The translations under genes and the position numbers were made by a program. From Sporosarcina sp. BI001-red (GTDB lineage Bacteria; Bacillota; Bacilli; Bacillales_A; Planococcaceae), in NCBI RefSeq assembly GCF_003384035.1, contig NZ_QQAK01000009.1, positions 372,001 through 436,000 of the forward strand: a stretch of DNA of 64,000 nucleotides. The letters run 5' to 3'. Below the pieces are notes generated by a model. It searched no databases. It was not told the origin of the DNA and worked only from the letters and a program-made list of their open reading frames with translations. Shown here piece after piece: positions 20,214 through 29,383 of the stretch (position 1 is its first letter; the number at the start of each line of letters is the position of its first letter).

Positions 20214-23200
20214 GTGTTTATGACTCAACATAAAGATTTTTTAGACGAAACCGCTATACTTGGTTTGCTTTGTAAAGAAGATGGGGATCAGGAACGTTAT
20301 GAAAAAGCAACAATGCTTGCACAGAAACTCGTGAAAGATGACTATACCATTGCATTTGCAGGTCACTTTTCAGCAGGGAAATCATCAATGATCAATGCGC
20401 TAACAGGAGAGGATCTGTTGCCTTCGAGTCCTATTCCGACAAGTGCAAATATCGTTAAAATACATAGAGATATCGAAGACTTTGCTATCGTTCATCGCCA
20501 AGATGGGACTTCCGTTAAAGTTATTGGAGAAGGGTTCGCACAAGCTGTTAAAAAGATGAGCAAAGAAGGAGCATCCATTGCTTCGCTGGAAATTGGACAT
20601 ACCGCATCAAAACTACCCAAAGGGATTTCCGTGATGGACACACCGGGTGTTGACTCAACTGATGATGCCCATCGGCTCTCTACAGAATCTGCACTTCATT
20701 TAGCAGATGTAGTGTTTTATACGATGGATTACAATCATGTACAGTCTGAATTGAATTTCCGGTTCACTAAAGAACTGATGCGTTATAACCCAAATGTCTA
20801 TTTAATCGTCAACCAAATTGACAAACATCGTTCAAATGAGCTGTCTTTCGACGAATTCAAGGAATCTGTCAAGCACTCATTTTCTCTTTGGGGTGTAGAG
20901 CCGAAAGGGATCTTTTTCACGTCACTCAAACAGCGAGATTTAGAAGATAACGACTTTGACTCGGTGAAAGAAATTGTGAATGGCTCGATTAAGCACCGTG
21001 ATGAGCACTTTGATCGCAATGCTCAAAATGCGCTCGCACAGTTAACTGCAGAGCATGTCAACTTTTTAAAAGAAGAGATTAAAGAGACAATAGATACTCA
21101 TCCGGAAGTTTCTGAAGAAGAATGGTCTGAACCAAATGAACTTGAAAAAGAAACTGAAGAACTTCAAATGCGCCTATCACTCATACATGGAGATGCATTC
21201 CATCTGCACTTCGAGAAAGAGCGAAAAGAACTTTTACAGAGTGCTACCCTGACTCCTTATGAAACGAGAGAGTTGCTAAAAGAGTATTTAGAGTCGCAAA
21301 CGAGTCATTTTAAAGTGGGTCTTTTCTTCAGTTCCAAAAAGACCCAGGAAGAACGGGATCGGAGATTTCAAACACTCAGTGAATCGTTGGAAAAGTTAGC
21401 CCATGCCCAAATTGAAATTCACCTTCGTTCACTTATGAAAAATGTATTGAAACAAGCAGGCTTGTTAACTGACGAACGTTCATTGGAAATTGATGAAATG
21501 GATTTGGCATTCCGTTTTAGCGAGATTGCATCTACTTTGACAACGCCAGATATTTTGACTGGCGAGCTGATTTTAAATGCAGCAAGTCAAATGCGTGAAG
21601 CAGTTTTGAATGTTTATAAACGAAAAACGGATGATTGGAAAGTCCGGGTTTCAGATGTGGCAAAACGTGAAGGCCAACATGCTTCAGAAAGACTTCAAAA
21701 GGAATTTAACGATTTAGAGCTGAAGTTAGCTGCAATCCGTTTAGTCCAATCACGTACTGCACATCTTCAATTATTTGAATCCGACCAACAACATGAATGG
21801 TCGAAAGAAGAACTCGCGCTATTGGATCAATTAAAAGAGGAATGGAAAGCCCAATCCGATCCTGAAATTCTTGATGTACAACAGCAGCAAGAATCTGAAG
21901 TGAGCCAGGAGCAAATTAAAAAGAATCTATCTGTCCAAGAACAACCCGAGGAAATGTTTAATGGGAATCATGAAGTCATCGTCGAGCGCGCGAAACAAGT
22001 GGCAGATGAAGTGATTCAAATTCCGGGATTCAAAGACCTTTCTGTCTACTTGCAATCAAAAGCAAAAAGACTGGAACAGCAAGAGTTTACGGTCGCATTG
22101 TTCGGAGCGTTCAGTGCAGGGAAATCATCTTTTTCAAATGCGTTGCTTGGTGAAGCGGTATTGCCTGTTTCTCCAAATCCGACCACCGCAGCCATTAACC
22201 GGATTCGACCGACCTCCGACGTACATGCTGACGGAACCGCGGATATTCACTTTAAAGCGCCTGAACAATTGACTCAAGATACGGTAGATGCGTATGCAAT
22301 GCTGGGCCTATCGATTTCATCACTTGAAGAAGCATTTGAGCGTGCCGAAGAAGCATTGAAACTAGAACTAGTTGAAGAATCACTTCATATCCATAAATCG
22401 TTCATACGTGCATTTCAAGCAGGCTATCCCACTTATCGTAATATGCTTGGCACCGTATTGACCGCTGAGCGGGATGAATTCGTCCGATTTGTAGCGCAAG
22501 AGGAGCGGAGTTGTTTTGTCGAGTCGATCGACTTATATTATGACTGCGAACTGACACGCCAAGGAATTACTTTAGTAGATACCCCAGGCGCAGACTCGAT
22601 AAATGCCCGACATACAGACGTAGCGTTTGAGTATATAAAAAATGCGGATGCGATTTTGTTTATCACCTATTATAATCATGCATTTTCACGTGCGGATCGT
22701 GAATTTTTAATTCAACTTGGTCGTGTGAAAGATGCGTTTGAAATGGACAAGATGTTCTTCGTCGTCAATGCCATTGACTTGGCTGCGAATGAGGAAGAAG
22801 CACACGAAGTGAAAGGTTTTGTAGCAGAAGAACTTGTGAAGTTCGGAATACGAAATCCCCGCGTTCACGGAATCTCCAGTTTACAAGCACTTGAAGCCAA
22901 GCAAATCGGCCAAACTGACTCTAAAATGGATGATTTTGAAACCCGTTTTTATTCGTTCTTAGAAAATGATTTAAATGCATTAGCCGTTCAAGCGTTGGAT
23001 GAAGAAACTACGAAAACGATCGAACGTCTATCTGATCTCATTGAACGGACTGAGAAAAACCGTGAGCGGAAAGCAGAGAGAATGGCAGAACTTGCTAGTT
23101 TCGAACAACGCGTACGGGAACACTATAGTGCGAGTTTTGCACCAGTTCTTAAAAAGTCGGTTCAAGAAGAATTGAGAGAACTAATTTTCTACATTCATCA

Positions 23201-23822
23201 ACGAGTATTTCTTAGATTTCCGGATTTCTTCAAGGAAGGCTATACACCGTCACTATTTGTTCGTCACCAAGCTTCAGAAGCACTTCGTCTAGCACTAGAA
23301 GAAACCATAGGAATGACAGGTTTCGATTTTGCTCAAGAACTGAAAGTGACAAATTTACGGATGCTGACCTTCATGAAGAAACAAGTAGAGGCACGTCAAC
23401 GGACAGAACAGCGTTGGCTAGCTGAAATGGATAGCGCGCTGTCGCCCTCTCCATTCGATTCAAAGGATGCAGAAATGCTTAAATTTGGTGCCCCATTCCA
23501 GCAGATAGAACGCTACAGTGCAGTGAACCGCCACTTTAAAAATGCGAAATCGTTCTTTGAAAGAGGGGACCGGAACTCGCTTCAAGAACAGCTGACAGAG
23601 CTACTAAAGAAAGATGCTACAGCCTATTTAGAGCTAGAGCGCCAGCGTTTAGGAGAATGGACAAACCATTGGATTGACGATTCTGCAACTGCCATGACTG
23701 ATCATTTATTAACAGAAACGTTGGCACAACTAGAAGCTGAACGAAGTCTATTGGAAAGTCATGAGCAACTGACAGAGTGGCGCATGATCTATAGACAACT
23801 ACAACGGAAGGAGCTGGTTTAG
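20214..23822 (+). CDS. dynA: Double dynamin-like GTPase DynA (YpbR)
   Basis: About 1202 residues: two dynamin-like halves in one chain, as in B. subtilis DynA (1193). DynA tethers and fuses membranes in trans and protects against membrane damage and phage. The first GTPase has GHFSAGKSSM near 49 and DTPGVDS near 142; the second has GAFSAGKSSF near 630 and DTPGADS near 788, with NQID and NAID as guanine-specificity motifs. Each is followed by long helical stalk regions. The frame opens at an ATG at 20181, but AGGAGAAGGG at 20198-20207 points to GTG 20214 or ATG 20220 as start. The next gene starts directly after the stop. Confidence 0.93.
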   Translation: MFMTQHKDFLDETAILGLLCKEDGDQERYEKATMLAQKLVKDDYTIAFAGHFSAGKSSMINALTGEDLLPSSPIPTSANIVKIHRDIEDFAIVHRQDGTSVKVIGEGFAQAVKKMSKEGASIASLEIGHTASKLPKGISVMDTPGVDSTDDAHRLSTESALHLADVVFYTMDYNHVQSELNFRFTKELMRYNPNVYLIVNQIDKHRSNELSFDEFKESVKHSFSLWGVEPKGIFFTSLKQRDLEDNDFDSVKEIVNGSIKHRDEHFDRNAQNALAQLTAEHVNFLKEEIKETIDTHPEVSEEEWSEPNELEKETEELQMRLSLIHGDAFHLHFEKERKELLQSATLTPYETRELLKEYLESQTSHFKVGLFFSSKKTQEERDRRFQTLSESLEKLAHAQIEIHLRSLMKNVLKQAGLLTDERSLEIDEMDLAFRFSEIASTLTTPDILTGELILNAASQMREAVLNVYKRKTDDWKVRVSDVAKREGQHASERLQKEFNDLELKLAAIRLVQSRTAHLQLFESDQQHEWSKEELALLDQLKEEWKAQSDPEILDVQQQQESEVSQEQIKKNLSVQEQPEEMFNGNHEVIVERAKQVADEVIQIPGFKDLSVYLQSKAKRLEQQEFTVALFGAFSAGKSSFSNALLGEAVLPVSPNPTTAAINRIRPTSDVHADGTADIHFKAPEQLTQDTVDAYAMLGLSISSLEEAFERAEEALKLELVEESLHIHKSFIRAFQAGYPTYRNMLGTVLTAERDEFVRFVAQEERSCFVESIDLYYDCELTRQGITLVDTPGADSINARHTDVAFEYIKNADAILFITYYNHAFSRADREFLIQLGRVKDAFEMDKMFFVVNAIDLAANEEEAHEVKGFVAEELVKFGIRNPRVHGISSLQALEAKQIGQTDSKMDDFETRFYSFLENDLNALAVQALDEETTKTIERLSDLIERTEKNRERKAERMAELASFEQRVREHYSASFAPVLKKSVQEELRELIFYIHQRVFLRFPDFFKEGYTPSLFVRHQASEALRLALEETIGMTGFDFAQELKVTNLRMLTFMKKQVEARQRTEQRWLAEMDSALSPSPFDSKDAEMLKFGAPFQQIERYSAVNRHFKNAKSFFERGDRNSLQEQLTELLKKDATAYLELERQRLGEWTNHWIDDSATAMTDHLLTETLAQLEAERSLLESHEQLTEWRMIYRQLQRKELV

Positions 23823-24668
23823 GTGAACGTATTCAAATCTATGGTGGCACAAAATAGTAACCAATCACGTAAATGGATTGACGCACGATTCTCTCTGCAA
23901 GATCCTGAAGCAGGGGCAAAGCTCTATGGGCAAAGTCATATTCAACATGCAGTCCATTGGGATCTGGAAAAAGATTTGTCGGATATGGAGAAAGGTGGCG
24001 GACGTCATCCAATGCCTGATCACGACACAGTAACTGAGTTATACCGTAAAAGTGGTCTCCAATTGGATGATGAAATCATTATTTACGATAATGGAGGAGA
24101 ACCATTTGCCGCCCGTGCCTGGTGGATGTTGCAATACGGTGGATTTAAAAATGTGTTCATTTCTCTGGAAGGGTATGAAGAGCTTGTAAAACATGGCTTT
24201 TCAACAGATGCAAAAGTTGTAGCTCCTGACCGTTCATCAGTAGAGCCAGAGTGGAATGAATCCATCCTTGCTACAAAAGACGATGTGAAGAAGTTGGTCG
24301 AAGCAAAAGGCGAGAACTTACTGCTAGATGCAAGAGCAGCCGCACGTTATCGTGGCGAGCATGAACCACTGGATGCGATAGCTGGCCACATTCCTTGCGC
24401 GCAAAACTTTGACTGGGCTCAGCTATCTAAGAATGGACGCTTTGAAACATCGGGTGAGTCGATCAGTCGTTTGGAAAGATTGGCTGATCTAGAACAACCA
24501 ATCACCGTTTATTGTGGAAGTGGTGTGACTGCTGCACCTCTTTACGCCATGCTCACTGAAAAAGGGTATTCGAATGTCAGACTGTACGCAGGTAGCTATA
24601 GTGACTGGATTGCTGGCGGGGACCTACCGGTTGAAACCGGAGTTTGTAAACAGGATGATTCACTATGA
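23823..24668 (+). CDS. Two-domain sulfurtransferase (rhodanese / mercaptopyruvate type)
   Basis: 281 residues, two rhodanese-like domains in tandem as in SseA. The first is the inactive structural copy. The second carries the active loop CGSGVTA with the catalytic Cys near 231, a loop more typical of 3-mercaptopyruvate than thiosulfate sulfurtransferases. The enzyme moves sulfane sulfur to cyanide or thiol acceptors. The GTG start abuts the dynA stop with no gap, using AAGGAG in the end of dynA, so translation is probably coupled. It overlaps the next ATG by four bases. Confidence 0.9.
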   Translation: MNVFKSMVAQNSNQSRKWIDARFSLQDPEAGAKLYGQSHIQHAVHWDLEKDLSDMEKGGGRHPMPDHDTVTELYRKSGLQLDDEIIIYDNGGEPFAARAWWMLQYGGFKNVFISLEGYEELVKHGFSTDAKVVAPDRSSVEPEWNESILATKDDVKKLVEAKGENLLLDARAAARYRGEHEPLDAIAGHIPCAQNFDWAQLSKNGRFETSGESISRLERLADLEQPITVYCGSGVTAAPLYAMLTEKGYSNVRLYAGSYSDWIAGGDLPVETGVCKQDDSL

Positions 24669-25258
24669 AGGTAGCATTTATAAGTGATATCCATTCCTCA
24701 TTAGATGAATTGAAAATGGTACTTGAACAAATTGAAAAGGTAGCGCCAGATGCAAAAATAGTTGGTGTCGGAGATTTGTTCGAATGTACAATCGGTAAGA
24801 AAAAACTGGATGGCACGACCTATCCGCTACTTAGCGAGGTCATGCTCAATCCAGTTGGGTTCGAACAACTTCTTGACTTTCCATCGATTAGAGGGAATCA
24901 GGAAGAGCGGATTCTCCTCATCTCCAGGTCATCTGACCCATTATTGCAAAGGATTTCTGAATTACAGGAACAGATGCGGGTCGGTGATGCTTTGCTAATT
25001 CACGGACACCAGTGGCCATACAATGAGTTGCCCCCAGAACAGGTGACACAAGGAGAACCTCTAGTGATACATGGTCATACGCACAAATCGTCTTGGGCTG
25101 TAGAGGGGGAGGAGGAACAGTTCCAATTCCATAAACCGTTCAAGCTTCCGAAGAACTCCGTGACGGTTAACGTAGGTTCGGTTGTCGATAACAAAGAATG
25201 GGTGTTATATGATTGCAGTGAGCGGATAGTGACATTTATGAAAGTAGATGAGGTTTAA
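24665..25258 (+). CDS. Calcineurin-like metallophosphoesterase
   Basis: 197 residues. All five metal-binding blocks are present in order: DIHSS, GDLFE, GNQEER, a GHQW block and GHTHKSSW. The closest general type is the YfcE/YsnB class of small phosphodiesterases, but the substrate cannot be told from sequence. The ATG overlaps the sulfurtransferase stop (ATGA), so it belongs to the dynA transcript. The stop lies just 2 bases before the end of the opposing RNase H gene, with no clear terminator between. Confidence 0.85.
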   Translation: MKVAFISDIHSSLDELKMVLEQIEKVAPDAKIVGVGDLFECTIGKKKLDGTTYPLLSEVMLNPVGFEQLLDFPSIRGNQEERILLISRSSDPLLQRISELQEQMRVGDALLIHGHQWPYNELPPEQVTQGEPLVIHGHTHKSSWAVEGEEEQFQFHKPFKLPKNSVTVNVGSVVDNKEWVLYDCSERIVTFMKVDEV

Positions 25259-25260
25259 AT

Positions 25261-25650
25261 CTATTGCTGCTTATGGATCGCTTGGCGAGCGAGTGCATCT
25301 GCCGCCCGATTCGTATCATCTGCAATCCACTTGATGAAAAAGTACTCGAAGTTCTTTGTAAGCTCTAGAATTCTTTTTAAGTGTGGTTTGTACAGGTCAC
25401 TTTTCACAAATTCTTTTTCAACCGCTTGCACCACGAGTTGTGAATCGCTTCTGACAGAAAGAATTTCAGATGTTAGTAGCGTAGCTTCCTCAAGGCCTCT
25501 TATGAGTGCTAGAAACTCTGCTGTATGGTTATCACATGGTTGAATCGGTTCTGAAATTTTAAGAGAGTGCCCTTCACCAGTAATATAAATTCCAATCCCG
25601 CTTTTTCCGGGGTTTCCTGCACTTGCGCCATCTGTATATAATTCAATCAT
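25261..25650 (-). CDS. ypdQ: Short RNase HI family protein (YpdQ-like)
   Basis: 129 residues from the ATG at 25650, which has AGGAGG nine bases upstream; longer in-frame starts include or precede that site. The DEDD catalytic set of RNase HI is complete: Asp in LYTDGAS, Glu in TAEFLAL, Asp in VRSDSQL and Asp in ADDTNRAADALAR. The basic handle loop of E. coli RNase HI is missing. In B. subtilis YpdQ lacks detectable RNA-DNA hybrid cleavage, so activity is not assured even though all four acidic residues are here. It diverges from ypeQ. Confidence 0.88.
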   Translation of the reverse strand: MIELYTDGASAGNPGKSGIGIYITGEGHSLKISEPIQPCDNHTAEFLALIRGLEEATLLTSEILSVRSDSQLVVQAVEKEFVKSDLYKPHLKRILELTKNFEYFFIKWIADDTNRAADALARQAIHKQQ

Positions 25651-25728
25651 ATGCATGTGCCTCCTGTTTAGTTGCATCCTTCCGTAAGACAACTTACAAT
25701 TACCTTAAAGGTCTGATGGGAGGGGCTT

Positions 25729-25917
25729 ATGAAAAAACCTACTGTTATTTCTGAAATTGATGAACTCCTCGATATGTATTGTGAAGGATGTCTAGTGAAA
25801 AAGCATTTGACAGAAGAGCGCGGCAAGACAGAAGCACACAAGTTTTGCATACGTGAATGCACTGTGGGCGACCAACTTCGCTTTCTTGGGTCTGAAATGA
25901 ATAAATTAATGAAATAA
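25729..25917 (+). CDS. ypeQ: YpeQ-like zinc-finger small protein
   Basis: 62 residues with four cysteines (CEGC plus two later) and a His, suggesting a bound metal. It matches the small YpeQ zinc-finger family by length and by position between ypdQ and the cold-shock gene. Function unknown. The ATG is preceded by GGGAGGGG. Its stop codon forms the base of the terminator stem that follows. Confidence 0.75.
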   Translation: MKKPTVISEIDELLDMYCEGCLVKKHLTEERGKTEAHKFCIRECTVGDQLRFLGSEMNKLMK

Positions 25918-25950
25918 GATCCCACTGATTGAATCAGAGGGATCTTTACG
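25916..25950 (+). terminator. Terminator of ypeQ
   Basis: AAGATCCC at 25916-25923 pairs with GGGATCTT at 25939-25946; CTGATT/AATCAG extends the stem inside. A short T-rich stretch follows. It may also serve the leftward cold-shock gene, though the U-tract on that side is poor. Confidence 0.7.
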
Positions 25951-25965
25951 TTTTATGACAAATTA

Positions 25966-26172
25966 TCATTGATCGGCTGTAGAAACATTTGCCGCTTGAG
26001 GACCACGATTACCTTCTATAATTTCAAAAGACACATTTTGTCCCTCATCCAGCGTTTTAAAACCATCTGCTGTAATACCTGTGAAATGGACGAAAACATC
26101 TTGTCCGTCATCGGCTTCAATGAAACCGTACCCTTTTTCATTACTGAACCATTTGACTTTACCGTGGTACAT
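25966..26172 (-). CDS. cspD: Cold-shock protein, CspD-type
   Basis: 68 residues forming one OB-fold. RNP1 is KGYGFIE and RNP2 is VFVHF, the aromatic surface that binds single-stranded RNA and DNA and melts RNA structure at low temperature. Locus context next to ypeQ matches cspD of B. subtilis, though family members are hard to tell apart by sequence. GAGGAGGAATA precedes the ATG. The leader from its predicted promoter is only about 45 bases, shorter than the long regulatory leaders of some csp genes. Confidence 0.9.
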   Translation of the reverse strand: MYHGKVKWFSNEKGYGFIEADDGQDVFVHFTGITADGFKTLDEGQNVSFEIIEGNRGPQAANVSTADQ

Positions 26173-26225
26173 AATTATTCCTCCTCGGCGTTAGATGTCT
26201 TCCCACTTGAACCATGGTTAAGTTT

Positions 26226-26254
26226 ACTATACCCCAACCTTTTATGAAGGTCAA
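26226..26254 (-). promoter_or_regulatory. SigA-type promoter of the cold-shock gene
   Basis: On the minus strand: TTGACC (26254-26249), 17 bases, TATAGT (26231-26226). Transcription would start near 26218. Confidence 0.75.
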
Positions 26255-26302
26255 ACGCACTAACAGGTTTTTGGGAAATATAGAAAAGGAGCGATATAGA
26301 AA

Positions 26303-26935
26303 ATGACATACAGTGAACAGTGTGCGTCAATAACGAAAGAAATATACGAGAAATTTGATGCTAGTCATGATTTTGATCATATTTTACGGGTCTTGCAAAA
26401 TGCCTATCAAATTATGGAAGGGATGGACGGGGTAGATCGAACTACGGTTGAGTTGGCTGTCTATCTTCATGATGTTGACGATCCAAAGTATGCAGAAGTC
26501 TCCGGAATCTCCGCTGCAGCAATTTTAAAGGAATTAGCTGTACCGCAAGATCTTGCGCATCACGTGTTGGCTACAATTGACTCCGTATCTTTTAGCGGGG
26601 GCAATTCCAAAGACATTGAATCTCCTGAAGGTGCTATCGTTCGGGATGCAGATCGATTGGATGCCATTGGTGCTATCGGGATTGCACGTACTTTTGCATA
26701 TGGGGGTGCAAAAGGTCGGAAATTATACGACCCAAAAGAAAGTATACGCTCGGTCATGTCAGAACATGACTATCGATCGAAAAAAACGGCTTCCGTTACA
26801 CACTTCCATGAAAAATTATTCTTGCTGAAAGAATTAATGATAACAGAACGAGGAAAACAACTTGCAGAAGATCGCCATCAATTCATGAAACAGTTTGTTC
26901 GACAATTGGAAATTGAAACAGGACAATCGTTATAA
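26303..26935 (+). CDS. ypgQ: HD-domain phosphohydrolase, YpgQ-like
   Basis: 210 residues. The HD metal site is complete: His in SHDFDHILRV, HD in VYLHDVDDPKY and the distal Asp in RDADRLDAIGAIGIAR. B. subtilis YpgQ, of nearly identical length and the same locus, is a dNTP pyrophosphohydrolase, which suggests a nucleotide substrate here; that is inference from the family. GAAAAGGAG lies upstream of the ATG, somewhat far. A terminator shared with leftward niaR follows. Confidence 0.85.
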   Translation: MTYSEQCASITKEIYEKFDASHDFDHILRVLQNAYQIMEGMDGVDRTTVELAVYLHDVDDPKYAEVSGISAAAILKELAVPQDLAHHVLATIDSVSFSGGNSKDIESPEGAIVRDADRLDAIGAIGIARTFAYGGAKGRKLYDPKESIRSVMSEHDYRSKKTASVTHFHEKLFLLKELMITERGKQLAEDRHQFMKQFVRQLEIETGQSL

Positions 26936-26949
26936 GACTGACTGCATGA

Positions 26950-26985
26950 AAAAGCAGGCATCACTCCACGAGGATGCCTGCTTTT
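26950..26985. terminator. Bidirectional terminator inside the end of niaR
   Basis: AAAAGCAGGCAT (26950-26961) pairs perfectly with ATGCCTGCTTTT (26974-26985). The last codons and stop of niaR lie inside the hairpin, so the coding sequence is constrained by the terminator. Confidence 0.88.
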
Positions 26986-27497
26986 CGTAATGCTTCTATC
27001 GCTTGGTCGATCTGTTTTACATGATCCGCCATCACAGTATGTAAATGCGTATGGTCTTCAGATAGTGCAGAAAGGTATACAGCATTGGCTGCAGCAATCT
27101 TTTTGAGGAATTCTTTTACCTCCATTCGATTCGCAACCATAATAGATGCAGTCAAATCTCCATAGACAGGATGTTCTACCCGCACGTCTTTAACCGTCAC
27201 GCCGTGGTCCACAAAAATTGTCAGTTCCTCTTCAGTTTGGTTCGCAGAATGCTGACACACCACGATTCTTTCGATTTGACTAGAAACAATTTGTTCACTC
27301 ATGTACAAGTACCCTCTACTTGTTGCAACAATTGGTTCATCCACCGCTTTCAACAAATTAATGTCACCAACTACAATTTGTCTACTTACTCCTGTCCGTT
27401 CGCCAATCTCTTTTCCTGTCAAAGGCGCATCTGCCTGTTTCAGTAGCTCAAGAATTTGTACTCTACGCGCTTCGCTTGCTGTAAGATTTGTTGCCAT
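26961..27497 (-). CDS. niaR: NiaR-type niacin-responsive repressor (HTH plus 3H domain)
   Basis: 178 residues. An N-terminal winged HTH (about 8-60; GKEIGERTGVSRQIVVGDI is the recognition region) is followed by a 3H ligand-binding domain with its scattered histidines in VCQH, VDHGVTVKD and DHTHLHTVMADH. NiaR (YrxA) represses NAD synthesis and niacin uptake genes when nicotinic acid is present. Its usual target nad genes are not in this window, though nadD is at 47.5 kb. It lies 28 bases downstream of rarA on the same strand, with AAGGAGATGA before the ATG. Confidence 0.9.
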   Translation of the reverse strand: MATNLTASEARRVQILELLKQADAPLTGKEIGERTGVSRQIVVGDINLLKAVDEPIVATSRGYLYMSEQIVSSQIERIVVCQHSANQTEEELTIFVDHGVTVKDVRVEHPVYGDLTASIMVANRMEVKEFLKKIAAANAVYLSALSEDHTHLHTVMADHVKQIDQAIEALRKAGILVE

Positions 27498-27525
27498 TAG
27501 TCCGTCATCTCCTTTTACCTGTCGT

Positions 27526-28812
27526 TCACTTCTTCGTTCTGAAATCTCTTAAACGTTCATAAATCGCAGCTGTTTTTTTCTCCTCACCCGCTAAAACTGG
27601 GGTATAAAATTGCAGGTTGGCTATTGAATCGGGTAAATAGGATTGGTTCACCCACCCACCAAAGGAACCGATGGGATGATCATGGGGATAGACGTACCCT
27701 TCATGTCCTAACCTTTCAGCACCAGCATAGTGTGTATCACGTAAATGCATGGGAATGTCACCAGTTTTTCCTTGGTGAATTGCTGCAATAGCAGCATCTA
27801 ATGCTTTGTAAGCAGAGTTGGATTTGGAAGCAAGGCACATTTCGATAACAGCGTTCGCAAGTGGAATTCGCGCTTCAGGCATTCCTAACCGGATGGCAGC
27901 ATCCGTTGCGGCAGCTACATGTGAACCGACTTCTGGTGCTGCAAGCCCGACATCTTCATAGGCCATGACGAGCAGCCTACGATTGACAGCGACCAAATCT
28001 CCAACTTCGAGTAAATGTGCTAGATAATAGAGAGCCGCATCCGTATCACTGCCTCTGACCGATTTTTGTAAAGCAGATAATAGATTATAATGATGAGAAC
28101 CGTTTTTATCACCAAATACCCCTATTCGTCCAATCAAGTTCTCGATCAGCCAATCTTCGATAATGACTTTACCATCCTCTTCGTCCGAAGCAGAAATAAG
28201 TGATTCGAGTAAAGTTAATGCTTTACGAGCATCTCCATTGACTCCTTCAGCAATTTTCCCGATTTGGTCATCTGAGATTACAATTTGCTGTTTCCCTAGA
28301 CCGCGAGTCTCATCGTTAAGCGCTCTATTCAGCAATACGAGTAAATCTGCTTTTTCAAGCCTTTCTAGCTGTAGAATTTCACCACATCTGGAACGGATGG
28401 CTGGGTTTACATCATGAAATGGATTTTCCGTTGTAGCGCCAATCAATACAACAGATCCGTTTTCTACATGTGGCAAGAGAGTATCTTGCTGAAGTTTGTT
28501 GAAACGATGGATTTCATCTAAAAACAGAATGACTTTCCCTGAAATGCGTGCTTCGTCTACGACGCGTTCAATATCTTTTTTTCCTGAAGTCGTTGCATTT
28601 AAAGGAATAAATGTTAAATTCGTAGAACCGGCAATTGCATAGGCGAGAGAAGTTTTTCCAATACCGGGTTCCCCGTAAAGTAACATGGACGGCACGTGGC
28701 CATTTTTGATCATCCGATAGAGCGCCGTATCTTGACCGATAACGTGCTTTTGACCAGCAATTTCGTCAATCGTATGCGGTCGCATTCTAAATGCTAGAGG
28801 TTCGTTGTGCAT
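27526..28812 (-). CDS. rarA: Replication-associated recombination AAA+ ATPase RarA
   Basis: 428 residues. Clamp-loader-like ATPase acting at stalled forks. Walker A YGEPGIGKTS, Walker B LFLDEIHRFNK, sensor ATTENPFHDV and the SRC arginine-finger region are visible; the C-terminal tetramerisation half includes the conserved LRDTHYAGAERLGHEGYVYPHD. Start taken as ATG 28812 (MHNEPLAFRMRP), with CAGGGA upstream; an ATG 21 bases earlier lacks a good site. It diverges from cymR with about 135 bases between start codons and probably forms an operon with niaR. Confidence 0.93.
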   Translation of the reverse strand: MHNEPLAFRMRPHTIDEIAGQKHVIGQDTALYRMIKNGHVPSMLLYGEPGIGKTSLAYAIAGSTNLTFIPLNATTSGKKDIERVVDEARISGKVILFLDEIHRFNKLQQDTLLPHVENGSVVLIGATTENPFHDVNPAIRSRCGEILQLERLEKADLLVLLNRALNDETRGLGKQQIVISDDQIGKIAEGVNGDARKALTLLESLISASDEEDGKVIIEDWLIENLIGRIGVFGDKNGSHHYNLLSALQKSVRGSDTDAALYYLAHLLEVGDLVAVNRRLLVMAYEDVGLAAPEVGSHVAAATDAAIRLGMPEARIPLANAVIEMCLASKSNSAYKALDAAIAAIHQGKTGDIPMHLRDTHYAGAERLGHEGYVYPHDHPIGSFGGWVNQSYLPDSIANLQFYTPVLAGEEKKTAAIYERLRDFRTKK

Positions 28813-28947
28813 GGTATCCCTGCTTCCATTCAAAATGTTCTGTAGGGATAAGTATACATGTGCAGTCGCTTGAAGTCATTTCAAGGAAGCCGAGTGTTCG
28901 AATATGATATACTATCGGAAGCAATTTCAAAAAAGGGACGATGGCTT

Positions 28948-29370
28948 ATGAGAATATCAACAAAAGGAAGATACGGATTAACCATTATTGTAGAACTTGG
29001 CAAAAGGTACGGAGAAGGTCCAGTTCCGTTACGGAAAATCGCGGAAGAACAGACGCTGTCAGAGGCGTATTTGGAACAACTGATCCCATTGCTTCGAAAT
29101 GGTGGTCTGGTGAAGAGTATTAGAGGTGCGTATGGCGGGTACAAACTGTCAAAAGAACCTTGTGAAATGACTGCAGGGGACGTCATCCGTCTTCTGGAGG
29201 GACCTATCCAGCTCGTAGAAGGACTTGAAGAAACTGATATTCCTCAACAGTCACTGTGGCTGAAAATAAGCGAAGCTGTTCGGGTAGTGCTGGATACAAC
29301 AACCATTGAAGACTTGATCCAATCAGAGCGGAACCAACCTCAATCAGACGGCTATATGTTTTATATTTAA
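28948..29370 (+). CDS. cymR: Rrf2-family cysteine metabolism repressor CymR
   Basis: 140 residues. An N-terminal winged HTH is followed by a dimerisation helix. MRISTKGRYGLTIIVEL and VKSIRGAYGGYKLS match B. subtilis CymR (138 residues), which represses cysteine uptake and synthesis genes in complex with CysK. The three cysteines that hold an iron-sulfur cluster in IscR are absent, favouring CymR over IscR. The frame extends 30 codons upstream, but AAAAGGGACGATGGCTT precedes the ATG at 28948 and homology starts there. First gene of the cymR-yrvO-mnmA group. Confidence 0.92.
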   Translation: MRISTKGRYGLTIIVELGKRYGEGPVPLRKIAEEQTLSEAYLEQLIPLLRNGGLVKSIRGAYGGYKLSKEPCEMTAGDVIRLLEGPIQLVEGLEETDIPQQSLWLKISEAVRVVLDTTTIEDLIQSERNQPQSDGYMFYI

Positions 29371-29383
29371 AGGAGTTAAAAGC

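Noticed and set aside
27498..27525. Separate promoter for niaR
   Set aside because: The gap to rarA is 28 bases and mostly ribosome site; cotranscription is simpler.
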